Shown here: positions 49,906-62,300 of the stretch, piece by piece
Numbering within the stretch: position 1 is the first letter of the stretch
How the letters are laid out: the number at the start of each line of letters is the position of its first letter
Assembly: GCA_027574665.1 (NCBI GenBank)
Contig: CM050657.1
Location: 26,721,408-26,785,407 of the forward strand
Origin: Rhynochetos jubatus
Taxonomy: Eukaryota > Chordata > Aves > Eurypygiformes > Rhynochetidae
Length of the DNA stretch: 64,000 nt
Direction: 5' to 3'
Position numbers and translations under genes: made by a program
The notes under the pieces: generated by a model
What the model saw: only the letters and a program-made list of their open reading frames with translations
Told to the model about the DNA's origin: nothing
The model's database searches: none

Positions 49906-52900
49906 CAGCAGTGCTGCTCAGTGACCTTCATGTTTGTTGTTTTTTTTCCCCTCAAGCCAACCTTAGTTCTTGGCTAGACTTGTCAGTAGGAGCAGTATCT
50001 CCAGAAGAACGTACCTGCCCTGCATCAAGTACCAAGTGGTGCTCAAGGGGCACAGTTGCAGCTATTACCTGCTGCAGTTTTATCTGCTCTCTTAAGCCTT
50101 AGTCGGGGGGTGCTGAGAATAGAAGCTGTGAACTGTGCAGACTGGATGCCTGGTTTAATTTCTGTACGGTGAATCAAAGTCACGCCTGTCTTGACAACCA
50201 CAAATACAGTCTTTGCTTCTTCTTGACTAATCTCCTGCAAATGCCACTTTATTAATAGCGCATCCTTATTTTTTTGCCCTCTTCCCAGTGTTCCCGATGT
50301 GCTCTGTCACCCCTGTCAGCACACAGGGGTTATGATAAAAACAAAAGCAACATCATTTTCAAACCGTAGATTTTCTTTCTGGGAAGATGACAAATATTAC
50401 TGCAGTCCCAGGGTTTCTACAGCCAGGTGATAGAGTTTCTGTTTTGGAGCCAAAACAGCAGGTTCAAAGTCAGGCTGCCACGCTGTGAGCCTCGGGGAAG
50501 AAGTTGCCAATGCTATTTGACCCTATGTCTTCTCTAGAATTTCATCTTGTCCTTTTAATAAATCAATAGTGCTGATAGGAGAGCTGCAAAATCAGAAGTT
50601 GAAAATAAATGTTCTGGTTCACCTTTGTTGGTCGAAATATTACAGAGAACACAAAGAATTGCTCCTCCTGACCGTCACGTGCCTGTGGGACAGCCGAGTG
50701 TGTCCATCCCTGTGCGGAGATTGTGGCAAAGGAGGGATGATGGAGGACGTGCCACACACGGCACACCTGCAGCACTGCTCCTGTTTCCTAAAACCTCACA
50801 GGCTCGGGGTCTGGGCAGCTGCCGTGGAGATGTTCCGAAGGGGAAATTGCAGCCCCTCGCCCCAGAGGGAGCTCTCTCAAACAACGGGACAAATGTGTCG
50901 GCACCGGGACCCGTGTGGATGCCAGTGCCTCGGGTTTGATTTGTCATTGTTCACTACAGCAAGATCTGTCCAAACACAAAGACAGAGTCATCTTGTTTAC
51001 CCCAGTACAAAGCCCCAGGTGAGGATGTATTTTTGGAGGCGGACCGTATATATGACTCAGAGCAAAGTCAGAGGAAATCCTAGGAAAAAAGGCTGTTGTG
51101 CTGCTATAGCAACTGCTAATTGCATTTGTGTAGCAAAATGTAATGCTGGTGACCCATACTGGCAATTAAGCTTTTCCTTTCCTTCGCCTGATGCCTCGGC
51201 TGTCAAGATTCCTATTCCCTCCCGCAGCCCAGGCCACCCCAGCAGTACTGGTGGGCACCAGAGTTTGAGAGAAGTCTTGTTTTTAGTTCCTTACATCAGT
51301 ATAGAAAAACTCCTTCAAGAGGAGAACCAGTAACAAGTCTTTACCCAAGGTGGGTTTTTTTTTTAATGCTTCCTGGATTTGTTGTAAGGACTGAATTCTG
51401 AAGACATCAGTCATCTTCACAGCGCTGGGAGCGCGCAGATGTGCGTGAGAAGAGCAGGCTTATTTGAGGAAATTCAGAAAATCCAAACCTGGATGATAGT
51501 TTGCTAGCTTGGGGTTAAGAAAGTGCCCTGGTGTGTCCGGCTTGCTGCCTCAGCCCACGTGTTCTGGTTATAAATGCGGGACCCCCAGGCATCAGCGCAG
51601 TCTGCGCTGCATCCAGCGTTCCCAGCACTACTGCAGCGAGCCGAGCCGATGCGGCAGCACCTGGCAGTGCCGAAGCAGCAGAAGCTGGTTCAAGTCTGAA
51701 CTGATCTGGGTAGGTGTGCCCTGTTTTCAAGACTGGCTCAGTAAGCCAGGCTGCTTACTGCTTCACTGAGGAGCAGAATGAGACACGGGCAATATATTCC
51801 CTTGTAATGCAGCCCACAGACAGCTTTGGGTAGGGGGGAGCAGTGGGGGACATCCCCCAGGGCCATGGGCCATGCCCCTGTGGCTTGGGAAGAAGGGACT
51901 GGGGGGACACATTTTATTTCCCATGTCACCAGTTGGTGCCATCTTGTCCCTGTCAAGTGACAGTGCAAGTGCTGGGGAGCTGACACAACATCCTGAGGGT
52001 CTCCACCATGGCAGCAGTACCTGAGCAACTTTTCCTTGTGCACCCACCTTGGTATGGGAGGGAAAGCGGCATTTTCCAGCATTATGCATGGGCGTGGCTG
52101 TTGCTAGTGACCCCTCCACCGCACTTCTGCTCCTGTGCCGTGGTCCACCTTGCTTTGGAGGAGAGACATCGTGGCATTTCTCACAACTGTAGTTTGTAGG
52201 ACTTGTATATGTAGAGTTAGAGCAGAGCCCCCCAGGCTCCTCTGACAGGGCGCTCCCATGGGAAAGCGTGGTGGGGGTCTTGGGGCGAGGGCTTCCCATA
52301 CAGACCTGTCTTATGCCCACGAGCATCGCTTAGTTTCTGCCCAGGTTTGGACCTCGCTTGGGGGTGTCCACTGAGCCAGGAAGGCTGCACCCTGGGGTGC
52401 TTTTCCCTTTCCTATCCTTGAACCCCAGCTCCCATCCCTCCCTGCCAGCCCAAGCAGCCCTCCTCGCTCACCAACACATCTTTGTGACTTGGGTGTGAAA
52501 GGTTAAATTTCATTTTGGAAAGTTTGAACAGTCTGAGGTACGGGGTAGTTAGAGCTGCTGCCGCCAGCTTTCGGAGTAAAGGGAATTAGCCATGCCCATC
52601 CCATCAACCTTTGTGAAATCTCACCTCAATTCCCATGCACTTCCGTGTAGTTATCTTCCCCAGCTAATTGTGTCCCACACAATCCATGACGGCTTTGACT
52701 TCGTTGCTTCGGTAATGGAAAAGTCACCAGGTCCAGACAAATTCCCCTTGCAGAGACAGAGGTACTTATTAATGTGCAAATTAAAATTATTTACGCTGAA
52801 GTTGTCTGGGAACCATTTTCCACCAGACCTGCAGAAAATGCGGTTGATCTGCGTCACTCGGACGGAGTGAGCGGGAGCTGTGCTAGAAATAAACGCAGAA

Positions 52901-54730
52901 GAACAGCATCGAGAGCCGCAGTGTAACACTCTAGGTAGGCAAAAAATGTCAGCAACGTAGGAAAGAAGCAAACAGAACAACAAAGCTCGGAGAAATGATT
53001 TGCTTCAAGGTTTCTCTTCTTTGCCGTGCCTACGAGCCAGCACATGGGGTCTGCTCGCCCAGTGTTCAAGGGTCTGGTCCCTCGTCTCTCCCACGTTCAG
53101 CTTTGGGCCTTGGAGACCCATCGGGTGGAAAAGTCCAGGAGCACGGAAAGACTTTTGGAATGGGTTTTATGCAAGTCTTAGGTGAGTACAGTTTGAGCCC
53201 AGCCCCTCCTTCCTCCCTAAACCTTCGCAGCCCTTGTACAGAAAGGGGAGCTGGGCGGACCCCCAGGGCATCAGCCTGCTTTAAGCTTGGGAATGTACAA
53301 ACTCGAGGCCAAGGTGACATGCTCCCGGGTGGAGCCTTAACCTACCCCCCAGTTTGTCTGTCCAATGCCATCACGAAGTTTGGCTCGCCTTGGGTAGGCT
53401 GGAAATCACAGCAAAATCGCCCAGCCCTGTGGACCTAAGCAATCCCGAGTTACTTGCTGGTCCGGTCTTGGGGTAACTTCTGCCCATGCTAAATTTATTC
53501 CAGGGCCATCAAAGATTTTTGGCATTGCACAAAGAGGTGATTCAAGTCAAGTGTAGGTGAGGCCTAGCTCAGTGTTATCTTTAGCGTGTCCCTCATGCTC
53601 AGCTCTCCATCTCCCTTCCCCTCTGTCCCAGTGCTTGTGGCTCACAGCGTTCACTACAGGGGTTTTCTCATCTGAAAGGCTGAAAAAAAGCTGATGACGG
53701 GCCAAAACTTTGACTGCTTGCTTGCTTTCCCAGGACTGTTGGAGAGTAAATCCAAAATGACAGAGAAATAAGGCCAGGAAATAATGAAATGCGGCTTGAG
53801 AAGAGACTATGCCGCTTCACCAAGGCAGAGAGCTGCCACCCGCCGAAGATGAGGGCGGCAGTAGGGTGCAGTGCAGATACAGCCTGCAATGAGCAGAATG
53901 CTGTGTGTTTCTGCACAACGCTCATCACGTAGTGACCGCATCCTCCGCGGTCTCCTACGTGTTTGTTTTGAACTCTCTGAGGCTGAACTCTGGGAGTTTG
54001 TGCCTGGTACAGGGGTACTGCCCTCAGCCACCAGCTGTGTGACGGTCCCCGGCAGGACTGGCCGATGCTCTGGGCTGGGGAGGGATACGCAGCTCCCAGC
54101 TGGTGCTCTGCCCCCGGCTCCATCTCCCTAGGGAGGGCACCCCTCTGCCTGCCGCTGGCAGATCTGGAGCCCGAGAGCCCGCAGAGCCTCGGCGGCCCCG
54201 TGCTCCCCTGGCCGCTCACGAGCGGTGCGTGGGGAGGCAGGGGCACCGCCGGCGCCACGCCTCTGCTGGGTGGCTTCTCGCAATGGTGCCCTTGGCAGCT
54301 TTCGCCGTCTCGGGGAAGCCTGCCAGGTTGGACGATGGGAGATGTTTCACCGCACCCACAACTGATGCTTCTGCCAAATAACCCAGGACATTGTGTGTGA
54401 AACCACGTGCACAGCGCCCAGATAAGCCGGAGGCAAAGGTTGGTGCTTCGGGGGGCAGTGCTCTCTCTGAACGTGTTCAGGACTCCCCTGGATATTGTAT
54501 GGAGGTTGTCTCACCTCTCATCACTGTGTGTATACAATATGTGCTTTTAAAAAATGAAAGGGTCAGAATTTAATCTGTAAGTGAGGTGTTGTGAAGATGC
54601 CTGGTATTTTTACTTAGCTGTAGCACCTCCGGCATTCAGCCTGTTTTTCACCGTCAGAGGAGCCCTAGCATAGCCTTCATTCCAAAAATGACTCATTTCC
54701 CTTTCTGTAATACTGTTACGTACTAGTGCT

Positions 54731-54761
54731 AATAATACTTCCACAAGTGGAAGTCGTTATT
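54731..54761. repeat. Imperfect palindrome (hairpin-forming)
   Basis: ACTTCCAC and GTGGAAGT form perfect 8-base arms around a 2-base centre (54737-54754). Outer arms AATAA and TTATT extend the pairing with a 1- versus 2-base bulge. It lies in SGPP2 intron 2 outside any recognised repeat. Confidence 0.75.
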
Positions 54762-55969
54762 ATAGAGGGCTGCTGATAAACTGGCTCATCCTCCCTTGCC
54801 TCTCAGATGTTATCACAAATGGCAGCCTCAATGTTTTATGTTCTGTCGGGGAGAGTAATTTTGCTTTCAACCCTGCAATTTAATGAACTTCCAGAGATGC
54901 GCCTGCATCCATTTGGAAACCGGTGGCACTAACCAAAGAAACCCACGCAGTGGTTCCTTGAGCCTGTGTTCCCTGCGAGCAGTCCGGGCAGGGTGTTTGC
55001 AGCCTGCCCTATGCCCCACACATCAGGGTGAAGCAGGAGCCACCAGGCGTGCCCAGGTGGTGCCGATAATAAGGCGGCAACGTGATTCATGTGGTGGGGG
55101 ATAAAGGATGCGAAGGCACCGGCAGTTGCTTTTCCAGGTGCTGGCTGTAAGCCTAGCGCTCCCCACGGCATGTGTTTTGCTGTAGCGAGGAGGATGAGGA
55201 ACGTGACATTTGGGCTTTTTCCCAGTCCTGATTTGTGAATCCTGATGTATTTCTTTTATTGTGAAGCCACTTTTTTAATGGCTGGTGGGAGAGAGAGGGA
55301 TGCAGTGTGGCTGGTGACAAACGTGGCAGCGGCTGATCATGTTACTGCTGTGGCATATGGCTAACACCAGCATGGGAAGGATGTTATTTTAAGACCCCTC
55401 CTCTGCTAGTGGAAGCGTGAGAAGCAGAACAGTGAGCCGTCTCGCACAGCGCCTGAGCTTTCATGGCAGATGTCAGTTAACCTTATTTTTGTATTTAGAA
55501 CAAAAAAAAACGCAGCTAGGTTGGGGTTGTTTTGTAGAGCTTGCTTTGCTTGTGTCTGACTGCGCTATCCAGAGGGAGGAGGGTGGCAATAGGAAGCAAA
55601 CACATCCTCCAGGAACAGCCTGGGGGATTTTTGTTCACGTCCTTCTCACTGTGGATGCTGAGAACCCGTTGCCTTTGGGAGGAGGGTGCGGAGGAGCAGA
55701 GGATGTCAGCACGGCGGGTGTCCTGGGTGCTGCCGGGTGGGCAGCACCTCTCGGCTTTGCCTCTTGCCTCTGCTTCCCATTGCTGCTGCTCGCAGTGACC
55801 CGAGAATGCAACGTTTCCCCCCAAAATCACTGCGTGGCAGTGCTCAGTAGCTAATTAATGGAGCCCTTGATTAAAATCCTGGTGTCCCACCGTTGTTGGG
55901 GAGATGGGCAGGAGAACTGGTATGTCACATTGCTCATCCAGTTTTCTCTCCGAGGGTGCCAGGGCGGTT

Positions 55970-55989
55970 ATATAATAATAATAATATTT
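55970..55989. repeat. Short ATA trinucleotide repeat
   Basis: About six AAT/ATA units run through 'tataataataataatattt'. It is intronic to SGPP2 and too short to be of note beyond possible length variation. Confidence 0.8.
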
Positions 55990-56050
55990 AATAACCACGC
56001 TGGTGATGTGTCCCGGCGGGGTCCCTCGTGGGTGGGTGGAGTGGGAACTG

Positions 56051-56089
56051 CTGGGAACAGGAGTGAGTGGGAGCTCCTGGGAACAGGAG
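56051..56089. repeat. Short direct repeat (13 bases, period 26)
   Basis: CTGGGAACAGGAG occurs at 56051-56063 and 56077-56089 in SGPP2 intron 2, a small local duplication close to exon 3. No function is apparent. Confidence 0.75.
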
Positions 56090-56537
56090 AGCTGGCGCTG
56101 CCCTCGGAGAGCTGCTGCGTGGAGCTGGGTTACGCGGCTGGGAAAGGTGGTGATTTGGAGGCGGTGGTGGAAAAATGTCTCTTATCGGTGTTTGCTTTGC
56201 AGGAGAGGGGTTTTGAGGGATAGGGGTGAAACTTAAACCTCTCCCGTTTGGGGTGGGAGCCAGCTGTCCATCTCGCGCCATCCTGAGTTGACGCATCTCA
56301 TCAGCGAGCCCTCCTTTTGGCCCCGCTTCTGATCAGGTTACAACACGGTGCAGTGAAACCACCGCTTCCTTCGCTGACCGGGATAATGGAAACCCCTTGA
56401 ATAATTCAGGGGATAAATTCCGCACTCGCGGTGGTGGGTTTTGCAGGGAAAGGCCCCGAAACAGGGGTGTCTCTGGGGTGGGATGAGTGGGGATTGCCTG
56501 TGCGGACTGACAGCCCTGTGGCCTTTTCTCTCCCCAG

Positions 56538-56717
56538 ATTGTGATGTACATAGGCCAGGTCTCCAAGGACATCCTGAAGTGGCCTCGGCCCCTCTCGCCA
56601 CCTGTCGTCAAGCTGGAAATGAGGGCGGATGCGGAGTACGGGATGCCCTCCACCCACGCCATGGCAGCTACCGCCATCTCCTTCTCCTTTCTCATTGCAA
56701 CAGCGAACCAGTACAAG
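56538..56717 (+). CDS. SGPP2: SGPP2 exon 3, catalytic motifs 1 and 2
   Basis: Encodes residues 125-184 (60 codons), phase 0 at both ends, between CTCCCCAG and GTAGGG. It holds phosphatase motif 1, K-x6-R-P, as KDILKWPRP at residues 134-142, and motif 2 as PSTH at 161-164 (the family's PSGH position). H164 is the likely general acid in the lipid phosphate phosphatase superfamily. 'PPVVKLE' and '[14 protein letters not shown]' match SGPP2 closely. The hydrophobic stretch at about 165-180 is a membrane helix. The active site is predicted on the lumenal face of the ER membrane. Confidence 0.97.
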
Positions 56718-59210
56718 GTAGGGGGTACGAGAAATTGAAAGTCAAAGCATGTGTCTGCTTCCAGACAGCTACAGAAAAGCGGCACATCCAAAGCTGTTCC
56801 CATTTCCAGAGGAGCTCTGTGTTTGTTTTCCCAGATGCGTATTTTTCCCTGTTGTTACCCGTAGCTGGCCGATAACCGACACAAGGAGAAATTTAGCGGA
56901 AATCTCCTTCCTTTAGCACAAACCCTGCTCAGAGCTGTGGGTGGGCTGTGCTGCCCAGCCGAGGTTTGCGGGGTTCGCTGCCTTCCGCACGCGGGGTGAC
57001 CCCGGAGGGAGCTGCGGTGCTGCTGCGGAAGATGCCCGGTGTCAGGGCTTTGTGCTCGCCCCGTGCCCGTCAAGCCAGCGCTGCGCGTTGGGGAATGCCG
57101 GCTCCCGGGGAAACCAGAGGAGCTCTGTGTTGCCTGGTTTTTGCATGATGTGGGAAAAGCATCCTTGGAAATGCCCTGGCTCTAACCTGCGTGAGACTAA
57201 CAGCATACAGCATGATTTGAGAGCCTGTTTGTCAGGGGAGCAACTGCAGTTTCACTGCACTGGAGCTGTGGGCTGCTTGGGAGGACCTCATCATTATTTT
57301 CCCTGAATCTTTCATTTTTTTAAAAGGTTTATTTCCTGGAAACTCATGTCTCCATGATGATTATCTTAATTTCATTTTAATTTCCAGACGTGTGTTTCCT
57401 GTACTCCAGCAATAATAACTTCCTGGTATTTAAGCATGTTTCTCCGCCCTCAGCAGTGTATTTCAAAGATAAGCCCACGTAACCAGCGGGGCTCGTGGTA
57501 CGGCCCGAGGGGGTCTCGCTCTCACATCATCCCTGTCCTCCCCGCGGTGCCAGCACACGTGCAGGGACAAATGGTGCCCACCCATTCCATGACTAGTGCT
57601 GTGTCCTGGGGCTGTAACTCACAGAAATGGAGATCTCGGAACTAATTTAACTTCCGGGCTCATCCGGTGCCAGCGGTGAAGCAGTGGGCTTCGCTCCTGC
57701 CCCCACAGCGCCAGGGGTGAGTGAGCAGGGCAGCGGTGCCCGGAGCGGCGCTGCCAGCCTCCTGCTCCCTGATAATTGTATGGTAACTGGGCTGAGCTGC
57801 TCGGTAGTGGGATGGGAACGGGGAGGAGGAGCCATGAGATGGGATATTTGCCAGCTCTGGAAGGCCGGCTCCATCCCTTGTGTCAGATCTGCCAAAAAGA
57901 CCTGGCCAGCAGCACTTTCTCCTCCTTCTCGATCGGTAAGCTGCCAGTGGGACACGCAGCTCTCCAAGGGCTGTCTCGTACTCCTTGGAAACTGCCGTGA
58001 AACAGTAACGCTGCTGTAAAATAATTAAATGATTTAATTGCCTCTATTAAGAAGGCAAAATCTACCAGTACATTATGCTGCTGGCTTCTCAAGCGGCCCT
58101 AGTCATCAATTACCGATCTGGACTAAGTCCCAGGCTGCCTGCTGAGGGGGGAATAAAGTGGGCGTAAATCCTCCGAAGGCTGAGACAAGGGAGGTAAAAA
58201 ATAGCGTTTTATGAACTGGGAGTGACATCTGCAGCCGGGTCTGAGCTCTCTGTTTCGGGGGCCGGGTCAGAAGCGGTTTGTTACACTTAGAATTTCCACA
58301 GGAGCATTTTTGCACTGACCTGTGGCTGCCCGTGCCAGTCGTCAGCCCCTCGGCAGCAGACGGAGACTTTGTGCCACGTCGAGTGAATGAATTCTGTTTA
58401 TTTATATTTTGGGTTAGTTGATTTTTGGTTTTTTTGGGGTTTTTTTTCAGAAAAATATCCTTTTTGGACTGAAAGGAGCCCACCAGCCCACTCGGTTTCA
58501 GGATTTGAACGAGTGGATTAAGGGCTAATGTGTTAGGCTCATTCTTTACCAAACGTGTGGGGTTTTTTCCTTTTTAAATGCTGATTTATTTCAACAATTC
58601 TGTCCCTGTTCATAGGCAACTCAGAGAGGGAATTAAGCAAAACCATCTTCATAAGAAGATCGCTCAGCCTTAAGTGTCACAGGGAAGAGCGGTCCTGGCT
58701 GCCCTAATAGCTGGACTGCGGTTTCAGCCCAGACAGTGATTTTCATCTCCCAGCCCGCTGCTCAAGGACTATTGATCCCGCTCCTGGTCAGGCTCCGCGG
58801 CTATCGCGTTCCCCTCGGGTGATCCGAGGCTGCAGTTCGGCCTCGGGCATCACTCGCACAGCATGCTGTGCCTTTTCTCCTTAAGGTCTTTAGCACTTAC
58901 AAGGGTTCCGTAGGTGGATGCTGTGGGGAAAAACTCTACAAACACCGTCTGTTTCCCAGGTTTCCCCATGCCAAGGCTAGACCTCGGCAAAAGCGGGCAC
59001 CACGGATAACGAAACGACCTTCCAGCAGACTTGCAGGTTGGCTGATGTGAGGTCACGTCTCTCTGGGAAAGCACAGCCCAGGAGCCGATTCCCAATGCGA
59101 GATCCTTACGTCAGTCTGGTTGCTTGGGTGTTGTATTCCAGACATATGCTGACGTTGAAGAGGATAAAGATGTGATGTGTGGTTTGTTTGTTTTTCCCCC
59201 CTTTTCACAG
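56718..59210 (+). other. SGPP2: SGPP2 intron 3 (2.5 kb)
   Basis: Bounded by GTAGGG at 56718 and a T-rich acceptor ending TTTTCACAG at 59210. It contains T-rich runs near 58425-58447 and a GC-rich stretch at about 56940-57120. No repeat family or gene is recognised. Confidence 0.88.
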
Positions 59211-59300
59211 TATCCGTACGAACTAGGCCTGGCAGCGGCGTTAGTGTTTTCGACGCTGGTGTGCCTCAGCAGGCTCTACACGGGGATGCACACAGTCCTG
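59211..59300 (+). CDS. SGPP2: SGPP2 exon 4, catalytic motif 3
   Basis: Encodes residues 185-214 (30 codons), phase 0 at both ends, between TTTTCACAG and GTAAGG. It gives YPYELGLAAALVFSTLVCLS followed by RLYTGMHTVL. Motif 3 of the superfamily, S-R-x5-H, is SRLYTGMH at residues 204-211, with H211 the expected nucleophile. The preceding hydrophobic run is a membrane helix. In SGPP2 the next residues (a DVLGG block) open the large last exon, which is not in this window. So about half of the protein, the C-terminal membrane helices, is missing here. Confidence 0.96.
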
Positions 59301-62300
59301 GTAAGGATGCCCTGCGCCGCTCCGTGCCCCCTCCTCTGCTTACCTACACCCATCCCCATCTCCCACCCTTCACGCGATGTACGTCCTGCCTTGGCCGGGC
59401 CGCTGCAGACGTATGGGAGTCATGCCGCTGAATTTCAGGCTGTACATCCAAGGCAGCTGTGAGGAAAGCCTCGGGCTATTGCCATTTGAGTCTGCAGGGG
59501 AATGTTTTATACGGTCAGGGAAGCAGCGGTGCGCGTGGGCTGAGGAGCCGGGTGAGGTCGGTGCTGCGGCATCTGAATGGCAGCTCTCCGTTTGGAAACT
59601 TTAATTGTGAGGAATGTGCTTGGGCAACTGTCGGTGCTCCTTAGCTAAACCTTTTGTGCAATAGTATCACTGTTGTCAGCGAGAAATATTCCCGACTGGT
59701 TTAGCCTGGGAGTGTCAGGGAAGGAATAGCAGGTCGGTGAGTCACGCCGGTGACCGGCCAAGAGAGGTGGAGAGGGTAAAACGGGACAAGTGGGCTGCTG
59801 CTGGGGGACAGCAAGTCTCGTGTTACCCTACAGGGACACGGCACTTCAAAAAATACTATGGCAAGCTTCTCGTGTTCAGCTGGTAGGGAATTCATTCTCA
59901 AAGATTTGAGATGCACAAATACTTTGCCTGAAAATAATCAGTATTGGTGACTCTCTCTGACAGACGTGTTGGGCACTGTAGTTTGGAGATGCCAGTCCTG
60001 CTTCAAGAACAGATTTCCGTGTGACACTGGTTAGGCAGTAGCTGGTTCCTTCCCGACCAAGGAAACGTTATTGATTCGTTGCATACAGCCATCAGAGGGG
60101 CGGTCCAGCTTCCTGACTGTGGATAACAAACTCCCGGCTACTTCCCCACAGGAAGTTGGTACACATTGTTGGCTGGTTGCACGTGCATAAATGATTGCTT
60201 TTTTACAAAGTAATAATGGTATTTGTTGGAGTAAGGAGGCTTGAGGAATGTAAGAAAGGGAGCCCTTATGAGGATAAGGGTATCTATAAAATATAGCTTG
60301 ACCTTCCCTTCCAGGCCTAATGGATCAAAATAATATCTTAACTTGAAGCTGGAGACGCCCTTTCTTGGCCAGTGACCTTAAGTCAGTCAGTAAAAATTCT
60401 TCACATGCTTCCCTTGCTGGTCCATCATCATGAAAGACTCCTCTAAATTTAGAGGGGTTTTATTTAAAGAAGAAAAAGTCCTTTGTGCCTTTGACATGAT
60501 AAAAAAGGGGCTTTAAAATAATAATAAAGCTCCTTAGTCAAAGTGTGAGCGATGCTGCCTTTCAAAAGGACAAATGCGTTTCCTTGGGGTCTTCATCCCG
60601 TGTGTGCCACGGTGGGGATGGAGCTGGGGATATGCCTGATGATCTCGGCTGCCCAAATGCCTCTCCTCTCTCCGTGGCATCATCCACCCCCCTGCAGTAT
60701 AGTTATATATTAAGTGACCATATTATTTTAGTACAGCAAATGAACGGGTAAAATATATCCACCAAATTAACGTAACTGAGATGTCCGCGTCTGAGGGACC
60801 ACAAAGGAACAGCAAGGTGGTTGCCCCGTGCTTGGCCACAGCCACGGCTCCGGTGGCCCCGGTGGCCACAGCCTAAGCTCCAAAAGTCAGCCTGTATTTC
60901 AGCACTGCTGGTGCTGCTTTAGGATCAGGAGTGGCCCCAAAAAGCACGGTTGTGTCAGTAGAAGAGATGTTACAATTAAAGACCTCCTGGAGGTGCACTG
61001 AGCTGGCCTGGGAGCTGCCTGCACCATGACAGCCCTCTCAGAGGGAACGCTGTGCTTCGGGAGGCGGCGATGAACGCCCGGTGCCTGGGCTGTTTCCCGG
61101 AGAGCATCACCCGGCCAAAGGGATGGGAGCAGCACGCTTGCGCTGCTGAGAGGCAGTTTAATCACAGCCCACCTCCGCCACCCGAACGCGAGAATATCCC
61201 GCGTTTGTGGAGAAACAGGGGAGAGGCAGGGTCCTTCCCTTTAGGGCTGAAATGATGGGAGTCTGAGGAGCTGGCGAAGAGGGGATCTGGAGTTCCCTGG
61301 AAAGGGCAAAGAGGAAAATTTGGACACAATTTGAAGCAGAGAACCTCTAACATTTTGGGGGTTATTTTTAAGGAACAAGAAGCAATTGGAGACACTAGGA
61401 CTCGGGGGTTGTTGTTTGGGGTTTTTTCCCAGACAATTGTATTTTAGGAAATATCCCTTTACTCTCCATCTTAAAAATTTGGCCCAATTTTTGATCCCTG
61501 TCTCAGTGAGAGTTTTTAATCCCGGTCTCATTTTTCCTGTCTTGCCATTGCTGGAGCGTGTCATTGTCACCTCATATTGGAATCGGTGAGCGATGGTGTT
61601 CAGGTGAGCATACAGCGTTCCAAAGAGAGGCGAGCAAGGCCATTGCATCATTGGGAAGACCTTCCTCAGCCGAGGGCAGCTCCCAAAGCCGGGAGAGGAG
61701 AGGAGGCTTGTAGCCTTCTTCCAAGCCTTCAGGACCAGCAGCAGGAATTCCTTAGTGTGCCAAGCCAGCGGGTTTGGCATTCCCTGTGTCGGCGGGGCTG
61801 GGTCTGCGCCCTGTGGGGCTGGCAGGGGAGCAGGCAGCACGCCGGAGCCACTTGTGAGAGCGTCGCCGGAACCAATAACGCCCTGCGTCGGCCAGCGCGG
61901 CGGGGAGGATACAGGGAGAAGCCAAAAGGTCACTTTTTATGACCAAAAAGAAACCTGAAAGTTGTTTCTGTAAACAAAGTAAATTGTGGTTTTGTTTTTT
62001 CCTGAGGTGTAGAGGTTCAGTGATTTATTGCTGATCACGGGATCAGCAGCCTCAGGAGAGGGTACCCTGTGCTCTATCGCGGTTTTTTTAATGCCACCAT
62101 TAATCCTGAAGTTATCTTTGCTATTTTAAAGCCGATAAACAACAACCTATTGGCATCGCTTTACACCCCATGGCGGTACCGTCCTCACGGGAGGAACCGG
62201 AGCGACCTGCTGGAGCAGGAAGCAAGGAAGAGCTTTCTGTTCATGGGGGTGAGCAGCGTCTCACGCTGCAAGTGATTCCCAGGAGGGAATTCAGACAATA

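Larger units (their letters stand above)
46780..49910 (+). mobile_element. Degraded, nearly full-coding-length CR1 LINE lacking its 3' end
   Basis: About 3.1 kb with sequence collinear with avian CR1: ORF1 C-terminal region, inter-ORF segment, then endonuclease and reverse transcriptase parts of ORF2. Frames change many times and stop codons are present. The sequence breaks off near 49910, just after the block encoding '[20 protein letters not shown]', so the end of ORF2 and the 3' UTR are missing. The 5' boundary is approximate. The copy lies in sense orientation within SGPP2 intron 2. Confidence 0.92.
42813..56537 (+). other. SGPP2: SGPP2 intron 2 (13.7 kb)
   Basis: Bounded by GTAAGT at 42813 and a TCTCCCCAG acceptor at 56537. 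It contains a large degraded CR1 (about 46780-49910), T-rich runs (for example 45981-45995), an ATA repeat near 55970, and a small palindrome at 54731. A 254-codon open frame (50569-51333) has no recognisable domain. A GC-moderate block at 51780-52330 is unassigned. I see no other gene. Confidence 0.82.

Noticed and set aside
49953-49985. Resumption of the CR1 element after a short insertion
   Set aside because: Only 'aagccaacc' and a loose following match agree with the expected CR1 block, too little to extend the element without an alignment.
51763-52326. 187-codon minus-strand open frame, considered as a retroviral or host gene fragment
   Set aside because: No conserved motif could be recognised on either strand. 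It may be an unrecognised repeat, but that cannot be supported from sequence alone.
61241-61933. 230-codon minus-strand open frame
   Set aside because: It has no recognisable domain and a composition typical of non-coding DNA, and lies inside SGPP2 intron 4. Likely chance.
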